64,000 nucleotides of DNA. Origin: Chrysoperla carnea (lineage: Eukaryota; Arthropoda; Insecta; Neuroptera; Chrysopidae). The stretch spans positions 86,996,520 to 87,060,519 of the forward strand of contig NC_058339.1 of NCBI RefSeq assembly GCF_905475395.1, read 5' to 3'. Positions 57,001 to 64,000 of this stretch are shown here, piece by piece. Within the stretch, counting starts at the first letter, position 1, and each line of letters starts with the position of its first letter. The position numbers were made by a program, and so were the translations under genes. The notes under the pieces were generated by a model, which did not search any database, was not told the DNA's origin, and worked only from the letters and a program-made list of their open reading frames with translations.

Positions 57001-58237
57001 GATTTGATACATTACTTTCAGTATAATTACAATGAATGAGACTTCCATACGTATTGCTTTCTAAATGTTTTTTATAATGATTTCGAAGATTATAATCATA
57101 TGCATAGTCTAAAAATTAATTTAAAAAACTTAATTATAAGAGAAAAAAATTTGACTTCATTCGAATTTTGCAGTTAAATTTAGATCAACATTCGCTATAA
57201 TCTGAATCGGGTAAAGCACTTCAATTGGTTAATCAATTTGTAAAAATTAAAATACAGTATTATCACCAATCCAATATATTAAATATCAGGGGGGGTATCG
57301 GATTACGGGGATTGTAATTTTTATATGATTGCACTGTTACAGACAGTAAAGGCGTAGAAAAGTGGCGGATTATTGAACGTGTCAAATGTTCGTATTACTG
57401 AGATTCTATTCTGTATTTCCAAGTCATACCAGTTATCCTTTCTATTGGTGTTGGTAACAAGTCGTCAGATTGAATAAGATTATATTTTTGAACTATTCCT
57501 GGATCTATATCTTTAAAAACGGGATGTTTCCTTAATTTCATATTTGCACTTGCGATTACATTTTCCTTTATAAATTTATCTCTTTCAATACATTGCTCAA
57601 TATCTTTAGAAATTATTTGTTCTACTTCTTGAATATCTCGAACATAACGTTGATGTCCTTCGAACACCTAGTGAAAATAAAAATTAAAGAATGCTATAAA
57701 ATAAAGTAGGCTCTAAAATGAACACGGTCAACCCGACGTATGAGAATATATTGGAAATCGCACTATGATGCAAAGAAACGGTAACATGTGTTTGCTTCGA
57801 TAGTAAGATCATCCCACAATCAGCCATATTAGCGAGTCTATTTTGCCCGATCTTCTTACATCATAAAGCACACATTATGCAGCAAGTAGGCGAACAATTG
57901 TCTTCCAATGTGAAGCAATCTGAAATATTTTAGATTTAAAACAAAACAGTATGAAATATTCCCAGTTTCGTTCGACTCGAAGATCATGATTGATCGTCCG
58001 CTATCCTGCCTAATGACTGCCTTGATGCACAATGACTTTTAACGTAGCGGATACCTTCTTTATTTTAACAGTACAATTTTGTAATTCTGTATGACTAACT
58101 GGACAGTTGATATTAGCTGTATACTCTGAGTTTGTAATGTTTTCATTGAAAAAATCACGAAAAGTTTCTCGAACAACATGTGTAACATCTCCACATGTTA
58201 AATTAGCATTTTTCTTGATTAAAGGCCACGATTCCAT
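45047..58237 (-). CDS. DLEC1: DLEC1/CFAP81-like axonemal protein, complete
   Basis: Twenty-two coding exons on the minus strand: 58237-58055, 57667-57430, 57108-56910, 56852-56735, 56384-55926, 54952-54728, 54497-54373, 53998-53650, 53489-53389, 52565-52374, 52028-51719, 51361-50771, 49706-49391, 49026-48872, 48719-48409, 48231-47952, 47629-47484, 47386-47050, 46275-46120, 46057-45934, 45597-45462, 45251-45047. Total 5256 nt, 1751 aa, against 1755 aa for human DLEC1. Phases agree at all 21 introns. Recognisable collinear blocks: GDVTHVVRETFRDFF at the N-terminus, a charged coiled segment at about 65-110, LTPGMCVSFIVQFF and CKQCLIGRKNEIILSF in exon 5, VICDNCTYDYL in exon 6, DLDFGPVSVGYKKTL in exon 20. 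The body is a series of ASH/MSP-like beta-sandwich repeats. The family is linked to the axoneme (FAP81) and sperm development. Least certain junctions: the exon 8 donor and the exon 15 acceptor. No in-frame stop remains after splicing. Confidence 0.93.
45635..45790. repeat. Half-copy of foldback family in DLEC1 intron 21
   Basis: CAGAATAAACGGTCAATAAT, AAGGTACACCAAAA and the ATTTTGCAT end match one arm of the element at 50321-50640. Confidence 0.6.
46391..46871. repeat. Inverted pair of tRNA-derived SINEs in DLEC1 intron 18
   Basis: Left copy (minus): A box TGGCCCAGTTGGTAAGACG and B box GGTCCGATTCC near 46545-46615. Right copy (plus): B box GGTTCGATTCT near 46703 and the TATTTTTTTCAATTCTC tail. 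Outer flanks also pair: GTTTGTTTACTAAATTT and AAATTTAGTAAACAAAC, so the whole 480 bp is a foldback. Confidence 0.7.
46946..47041 (+). mobile_element. Third tRNA-derived SINE copy beside DLEC1 exon 18
   Basis: A box TGGTCCAGTTGGTAAGGTG, B box GAGTTCGATTCTTG, and the TGTGTGTATATTTTTTAATC tail. It ends about 9 bp before the exon edge at 47050, leaving the GT donor unharmed. Confidence 0.68.
49136..49172. repeat. Perfect 13-bp hairpin in DLEC1 intron 13
   Basis: GTTGTCAGATAAC at 49136-49148 and GTTATCTGACAAC at 49160-49172, with an 11-nt loop. No recognised function. Confidence 0.7.
49793..50165. mobile_element. Second GGCCTTTGCCCTAA-family MITE (DLEC1 intron 12)
   Basis: Reverse-complement copy of 13177-13516: shares ATGTGCGAGAATATA, TTGATATGTAGTTTCTAT, TATGACGTCACC and TCCAAAAATTGATTTCA. 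Terminal repeats are worn. Confidence 0.65.
50321..50640. repeat. 320-bp foldback element in DLEC1 intron 12
   Basis: Left arm starting TAGAATAAATAGTCTAAAA pairs with the right end reading GACCATTTATTCTGACTATA. Inner blocks AAGTATTTTGTTATATGGA and TCCTTATAGCAAAATATTTG also pair. The spacer is AT-rich. Confidence 0.68.
52056..52332. mobile_element. 277-bp MITE filling most of DLEC1 intron 10
   Basis: Inverted ends TCCACACTCTCGC and GCGATAGTGTGGA. It occupies most of the 345-bp intron between exons at 52374 and 52028, leaving the splice sites intact. Confidence 0.68.
52770..53206 (+). pseudogene. hAT-type (ZMYM1-like) transposase C-terminal relic in DLEC1 intron 9
   Basis: Runs antisense to DLEC1. 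Plus-strand reading gives EDYFRTTI near 52879, then, after a frameshift, FLTHLQDRFLNHRNILSNL near 52919, then RSFLTLRRLKTY and LRSTMSEDRLNGLASLNINR at 53015-53120 up to a natural stop at 53206. This is the hATC dimerisation region of the TTF/ZMYM1-like domesticated and mobile hAT family. At least one frameshift is present, upstream catalytic parts are missing, and an A-run splits the pieces. GC content exceeds the intron background. Confidence 0.75.
55060..55470. repeat. Degenerate satellite-like monomer in DLEC1 intron 5
   Basis: Contains the monomer blocks GAAATGAAACCTATTTTTG, ATCGAAATTGCAGAC, GGGTATCCCTTTGAAAAA and AAAACTCAGTTTATAG in the same order as the 25.7-27.3 kb array, with two near-complete arms. 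Confidence 0.72.
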
Positions 58238-58520
58238 TCTTAATTAAATTACTTTTGTATAAAAATAATACATTACTTTTGACATACAAGGCATGCTTGT
58301 GTCTTTATAAACAAATTCTAAATATCACGGATGTAAAAGTAAATAAATATCTAACTCATTTTAAGATTAGATGAGAATTGAGTCAATATTATTCAAAGTA
58401 GTACTCCTTAAGAAAATTGGGAACATTTTTTGTCTACGTTTTGAATCAAAATAATTTTCTTAATTAATTTTTACCTATCAATCGCCAAATTAACCATATT
58501 TTCATGCCTTTGGATTATAT

Positions 58521-58765
58521 AGGGTAACTAGCAGTTATCCATCCGCTTCGCTGGGTAACTTGAATTATAAATATATACAAATACTTCAATCAATTCCAAC
58601 CAGGAAGCACTTGCCACCATTTTTCACCCCTTAGAGGTAGAATTTCGGAAAATCCTTTCTTATTAAAAAACTCACCCTCCAAGTTTCAAGTCTTTACAAT
58701 CAGCGGTTTAGGCTATGCATTGATCCGTCAGTCATTCAGAACAAAGCATTTTATATGTATAGATT
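58521..58765 (+). mobile_element. RTE-like 3' remnant upstream of DLEC1
   Basis: Contains ATCCGCTTCGCTGGGTAAC near the start, AAGTTTCAAGTCTTTACA and GGCTATGCATTGATCCGTCA near the end, a layout seen in insect RTE 3' regions. Distinct in sequence from the 20.7-kb copy. Confidence 0.5.
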
Positions 58766-58799
58766 ATGCAAAAGAAAAAACATAAAAATCCAATTTATT

Positions 58800-59000
58800 T
58801 TAAAGATCAGAAGAGTGTTTTATGAAATATTATCAAAATCGTTTTTAAATATAAGCTTTTCAAACACAATTTTAGGCGAGATCTCAAAATTTGTGTACTT
58901 TTTGGGTCAAAATTATTGTAAAATATCAAGTTTCCACAAATTCGAAAAAGTTTTTGATAAAAAATCATTTTCTAGAACAATTTTGATCTGAAAATATAAA
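58800..59000. repeat. Degenerate satellite-like arm upstream of DLEC1
   Basis: Contains a TTTTTGGGTCAAAATTATT block like the monomer arm and a diverged CAAGTTTCCACAAATTCG continuation. The match is weak. Confidence 0.35.
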
Positions 59001-59798
59001 AATCGGGTCCGACAAAAGTGACATATGGCAACCAAACAAGATAAAAAGTAATTTCAAAAGTATAAAATTACTAATTACTTAGAAAATTCTCCTGCAAAGT
59101 CCCCTCTAAAAGCTTTCCAGACCTGAACGTGAAGGAACTGAATAAAAATATTAAAAAAATAAATAATTTTAATTTATAATATGGAATTTATTTTTTTTTT
59201 TTACTTGTCGAGTAAAGATTCATCATTATATATAAGAATACATTAAATATTAATGCCAAAATCTACACAGGTAAAGACTTTTTTTCAAAGAAAGTGAATG
59301 AATGAATCTATGTAGCATAATAATTATTAGAATATTGTAAATATTATAAACTAAATATTATTATACATAATCATAACATAAAAAATCACACATGATAAAC
59401 TGTGTGTCCGCGTCCACTCTACTCTCTTTCATCATACAAAACACACTTTTTTTTTGAAAATATCACTGGTCACCACGTTCAAAACTTGTTTATGTTTTCA
59501 ATCACTAGAGCAGTAATTATATTAAATACATATAATTTTTAATCAATTGTCTTCGATTTTTGGATTAAATCTTCAATCATATCTGTGTCTTTTTACAAAG
59601 AAACAAAAAAGAAGTATATAAAATTATAATTTCTCAAAAAAAATTTTATCGGGTTTAATAAAACTGCAAATATTTTCAAAAACCATCCTTTATTTGAAAT
59701 AAAATTATTTGAGTATGTCTCTAAAAAAATTTGCCCATGAATACAGATTATTCGAACGGACAATTTCTGCATACGTAAAGACAAATTTTAAATTATTT

Positions 59799-59804
59799 TT
59801 TATT
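59799..59804 (-). terminator. Chromator-like gene poly(A) signal AATAAA
   Basis: AATAAA on the minus strand about 80 nt after the stop at 59886; the local AT content means chance matches are common. Confidence 0.4.
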
Positions 59805-59885
59805 TATATTAAAATTTTTGCTTTTGGTTTTTCAATATCTGCAGTTTTTTTTAAATATTTTATATAAGTTTTTAAAAATAGTAAT

Positions 59886-62800
59886 TTATTCCAATTCTAA
59901 AGCCGAATATTGTGCCGCATCGACAGTCGTTATAGCTAATGTTCCATTTGGCAATAAAAGTACAACTTTTCGTGAACCACCTGAAAATATACGAAAATTT
60001 TAAATTAATTTCAAATAACTATTAAAAATTCGATTATTATTGCAAAATGAGAACAAAATTAATCAGCTTTGAGAGAAAATTTTAAATGTATGCGAAAAAC
60101 AGGAGTTTATTAAAATCTGCTAATTTATTTTGTAAAATAAAGGCTAGATGTTAACACAAGAAACTAATAAAATGAGTGTCGCAACTATATGTTTCCATCC
60201 TGAATGAGATGTTGAAATGAGGCAACGAAATATAAAAAGGCAAATAAACAGTAAACACCCAAATCTTTCGAATATATTTAAAATCCTTTTAACAAAGTAA
60301 ATTTAATTATAATTAATGGAAGCTGTGGAATTGATCACATTGTCGTCGCATGGATAAGGACGAAGTAACCGATTTCACAAACATCAAAAAAGTAATTGTA
60401 AATATGAATGTAATTTAAATTTAATAAATAAAGATTAACAAATAATGATGTGGATGGCCTCTGTGATAAGGCGTATATCAGAAAAAAGGAAGTTAAACCC
60501 CATTATTATTATATTATAACAAAGTAAACAAAAATTACCTGGTGATGGTAATTCAGCTTTTACAACTTGTGCAACAACTTGAGAATCATCGCCTTCAGTA
60601 TTAACCATTAATTGTTGATCGGCGGGAACAGCTTGATCGTCTGTTACAAGTTGTGCAACTGATTCGTCTCCCATTACAGCCGCTGTTTCAGGATCTAATG
60701 CTAACATACTTGTTTCGCCATCTTCACCACCAGCTGCTAAGTAAACACATTGTTGTTCTCCATCTGCGCCTTGCGCCACAAGTAACGTTTGTCCATTTTC
60801 ATCTTGTCCAGCAACTTGATAAATTGTACCATCCTCACCGGTAATCATGAGTGGAGCATCAGATGCAAGTTCACTTGCATCACTTAATATCATATCAGTC
60901 TCATTATTAGTAGCCGTTTGAATCTGTACAGTAGTCGGTCCTATCTTATTAATTTCTTCGGTATTCACAAGTGAGGCTAAAGTAGTGGCTTGCTCTGAGG
61001 TATTGCTTACTTCTACAGGAACTTCTGCTGGTTCCTCAGGTGGAGGTGGGCTTGGTTCTGGTGTTCGCTCACCTTCAGCACGTGAGAGTACTTTACCAGT
61101 AAGTGGACACAATGTTAAAGGCCTTGGAGGGCTATCAGGCTCCGGTGGTGGTAAGTCTTTGGGAAATGGATCAGGCAATTCATCATCACTACTTTCTTCC
61201 GACTGTGTATGGAACTCCATATGAATAGAATTTCCAGTTGCAACTGGCGTTGTTGGTTTTTGTTTAACTATTGGCATTGGTGGTGTCTTCGTTACAGGAA
61301 CTTGTTTCCGTTGCACAACTCGTACAGTCGGTTGATTGATAATTCGCTTTTGGGGTGTAACTGATTTCTGAATGACTGCGCCTCCTTTATGTCCAGGTGC
61401 CGCAGCACTCATTCCTGTGGACATACGTACTATACCGCTTTGTTGAGACTCTCCTTTTTGCACAATACGAATTTGTGCGGTCGGCTGACCGGGGGTTTTC
61501 ACCCTCATGATATTAGGTTTGTTGTTAGTGCTCACAGACTCATCATCAACTTTGACAAGTCCAGAATCTTTTGACATAATATAAACACCCGATTTTAAAT
61601 TTGGCATTTGTGTTGGATCGACTTTAACAACACCTTTAGCATGTGCAACTAACACTGGAGCCGGACTAGATTTTGTTTTGTTTAAATCGCTTCCGTTTAA
61701 ACCGGTTGTATCCCACTCACCTCCGCTCCAATTTCCGTCTGTATCACGTTTAGATTTCTTCTCGATTGGATCATCGTCACCATCACTATCTGAGACTTTC
61801 CGTTTTCCTGCAGGACAAATAAACATGTTTTGTAAATAATTTATTATTTTAATATTTAAAATTTATAAATACCTGTTTCATCTTCTGTCATTGACCCACA
61901 CCAAGCTTTTACTTGACCTAAAGCTTTTATTTTGCTATTTCGTACTGGTCGCCTGGAATATAACAAATGCGCAATTTAAATAGCTTTTCAGCCGCACCCA
62001 CGCAAGATGTGGAAATGAAATTTCTTTAATAATTATGAATTGAAAAATCGTTTTTATGTACGTTTCCCTCAACTTATATATGTTATGGGCATGTTAAAGG
62101 TTTTCATCTTTAATGAGCCTTTTTTTTAAATGGGCCGAAAAATTTTAAGTAGAAATGCCACTAAAGAAGTTTCACTTCAAAAACATAGAAAAGCTTTCAA
62201 TGAATTTTATTACCCAGCAATTGCCGAAACTACAGGAGGCGTTGGTGGTGTTTGTTTGACGGCAGCGGCTGCTGCTAATCGTTTATTTGCTTGTTCAGCA
62301 GCGGCCTGTGCAGCCTTTTTCTCTTTTTGTTTAGCTAAATTTCTTTCGAATTCTTCTAGAAGATGTTTACAAGTATTCATATTTTCAGCTGGTTCCCAAG
62401 TATTTTGTTCGCTAAAATAAATTGATATTTTAATGTATTTATAAATAGTTTTAATATTTCTGTGCACTTACTGTGGATAACCTTCCCATTTTAGAAGATA
62501 TTCGTGTACTTTTTTTCTAGGGTTATATCTCTTAGCTAAAATTTTTTCAACAACATAGTCAGTGGTATCACCATTACTATCTAAAGGCGCTTTTCCAGTT
62601 CGTTTTGCTATCCTAGAAGATCGATCAATAATAGGTGTTGACTTAGAAACCTTAAAAACAAAATTATTACTTTTACATATTTGGTGGGACATATATTTGT
62701 ATTTAACGAAAAGGAAAAAAAGAAATTGTTCAATTCCATGACATTAGAATGATCATTACTTTGACCAAAAATGGCGATTATACGTCGTGTTCAAGCTCTA

Positions 62801-63600
62801 ATTATAATATCCCCACTAGTAAGCTAACTGTTTGCATATTTTTAAACAAGTTTCGGCAATATTTGATTGAGTTCTAATAATAGGAATAGATTTTAGACTA
62901 TCGAAAGAGTTAAAAGTGGACACAAAACTTCTAACTTACAATTGCAGCTGCATCAGTAGTTTTGGTTTGAGATATTGTAGTATTACTTGTTGATGTTACT
63001 ACAGAAGTTGTAATTTTAGCTTGTTGAGACTGTGAATTAATAACAGTTTTTTTATTATGTTGTCTCATTGCTTCACGTTCCATTTCAGCTAATTCGGCTT
63101 CCTCCTCAGTATCTAATTCACTTTCTGAATCAATATCGTCTTCTTCTTCGCTTTCATCCTCCAGATCGTCTTCTGTTTTATTCATATTTGATTTATTCAT
63201 ATCAGATTTAACAAAAGATCTAACTGTCGTTAATTTAGCTCCACCTTGAGTTTTAGATTGAGGTAAACGAATTTCACCTTCTTCTAATACTTCATCAGTT
63301 TTCCTTTTCTAAAAGAAGAAAATAATTCGAATAATTTATTGTAATTATAAAATGATGATTAAATCTTACATTTGTATTTGACGCCACTAGAGGGATTTTA
63401 GTTGTGCTCAATTTTGTGAATGTTTGAACATTCTTTCCTGCAGTAATCCATGTTTCCCTATCTTGTTGTTCCAATTTACACCATTTTTGATACATAATCC
63501 ATGAGTTATCTTTGTCGGGTGGTTTCCCTGGATTTTTATTTGCTTTGTTCTGTGTATTTTTCCACAGTAAAAATGCCCACACTTGGGGTTTGGGTTCATT
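59886..63600 (-). CDS. Chro: Chromator-like chromodomain protein, C-terminal 806 aa (5' end outside window)
   Basis: Seven exons on the minus strand: 63600-63370, 63308-62940, 62650-62472, 62411-62214, 61952-61873, 61807-60539, 59980-59886. They give 806 aa with consistent phases and a natural stop; the protein continues beyond the window. The order is a Trp-rich N-terminal block (PQVWAFLLWKN), an acidic stretch (about 125-160), a chromodomain at about 231-290 beginning YVVEKIL with YLLKWEGYPHEQNTWEP, an Ala/Lys helix, then a long low-complexity region with basic and Pro/Gln-rich parts, and a short conserved end (PNGTLAITTVDAAQ). Tyr232, Trp255 and Tyr258 keep the aromatic cage of HP1-type chromodomains. 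The size and layout suit insect Chromator (about 926 aa in Drosophila), a partner of Z4 and Skeletor in interbands and the spindle; this naming rests on architecture, not an alignment. Reading 60539 straight into the intron would give a false C-terminus. Other chromodomain families remain possible. Confidence 0.72.
60447..60520 (+). mobile_element. SINE tail fragment in the last Chromator-like intron
   Basis: Shares ATCAGA..GAAGTTAAACCCCATTATTATTA-type tail wording with the SINE at 39931 (for example TTAAACCCCAT) and a worn TGGCC..GATAAGGCG head. It lies just beyond the exon donor at 60538. Confidence 0.45.
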
Positions 63601-64000
63601 CTAAAATATTAAATTTTATTTGTTTAGTTTTATTATAACCCAAAAATTTTCTAGCAAAAGCTACTTTCTAGTAAAATACTCGTATCCAACTTTTTTTTAA
63701 CGTTTCCCTTGAACTTCTTGCTAAGATTTGTTGTCACTCTATATGATGTGCTTATTGACACTATCCACGGACCAATCCTATCCTTCTAGTAATTGGTCGT
63801 CGGGGTTAACTATGGTTGCCCAGACTTAAATTTACGAACTTTCATTCACTGATCTACGGGTTGATCAAGCATTTAATGGGATCGAGTTGACACGGGTCTG
63901 CATTTTTTTGGCTTTTTGGTTAATCCTGTGATTGCGTTTATTCACTGATTTACGGGAATTAACAGGTTAGTTTCGAATTTTTTGGGGCTCTAATTACACC
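63601..64000. other. Intron of the Chromator-like gene at the window edge
   Basis: No frame continues the protein beyond the acceptor at 63601-63602. Moderately GC-rich, no recognised element. Confidence 0.5.

Larger units (their letters stand above)
58238..59885. other. DLEC1 upstream / Chromator-like downstream spacer
   Basis: Holds the DLEC1 promoter region, the RTE-like remnant (58521-58765), a worn satellite arm and the 3' UTR of the Chromator-like gene. No further gene is supported. Confidence 0.5.

Noticed and set aside
57399..57429. Longer DLEC1 exon 2 using the donor at 57398
   Set aside because: Its phase leads to a stop in exon 3; the GTATGA donor at 57429 restores the frame.
60435..60538. 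Alternative C-terminus of the Chromator-like protein from unspliced reading
   Set aside because: A good GT donor at 60538-60537 and a phase-matched last exon at 59980-59886 with a conserved-looking end make the spliced form far more likely.
60985..61224. Ser/Gly-rich plus-strand frame
   Set aside because: Antisense shadow of the low-complexity Chromator-like exon.

Overview
The window is animal nuclear DNA, almost certainly from an insect. It is very AT-rich, its genes are split by spliceosomal introns (GT..AG, with phases that match across every junction I assembled), and the encoded proteins are animal families. The presence of a Chromator-like chromodomain protein and an Arf1 nearly identical to the insect form point to an insect; I cannot name the order. 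No bacterial features, CRISPR arrays or intact tRNA/rRNA genes were seen.

Layout. Bases 1 to about 33,270 contain no gene I can support. This stretch is a graveyard of small non-autonomous elements: at least eleven copies or fragments of one Helentron/HINE-like family, several foldback elements, a hAT-type MITE with a clean 8-bp target duplication, an RTE-like LINE end, and a five-unit 306-bp satellite array whose monomer is itself an inverted repeat. From 33,277 to 63,600 lie four real genes: Arf1 (minus, 3 coding exons, 182 aa, complete), NSUN6 (plus, 7 coding exons, 459 aa, complete), DLEC1/CFAP81 (minus, 22 coding exons, 1751 aa, complete) and the C-terminal 806 aa of a Chromator-like chromodomain protein (minus, 7 exons, running off the right edge). 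Exon boundaries were found by eye from splice signals and checked by reading frame; total coding lengths are exact multiples of three for the three complete genes.

How the genes relate. Arf1 and NSUN6 are divergent, their start codons 800 bp apart, and probably share a promoter region. NSUN6 and DLEC1 converge tail to tail with 580 bp between stop codons. DLEC1 and the Chromator-like gene follow each other on the minus strand. They do not form a pathway: Arf1 serves Golgi vesicle traffic, NSUN6 methylates RNA cytosines, DLEC1 belongs to the ciliary/sperm axoneme, and Chromator acts in chromosome structure and the spindle.

The most notable signals are repeats: a satellite with a palindromic monomer and a two-unit higher-order pattern, degenerate copies of that monomer in Arf1 and DLEC1 introns, tRNA-derived SINEs arranged head to head at two loci, and DLEC1 introns unusually full of inverted-repeat elements plus an antisense hAT transposase relic.
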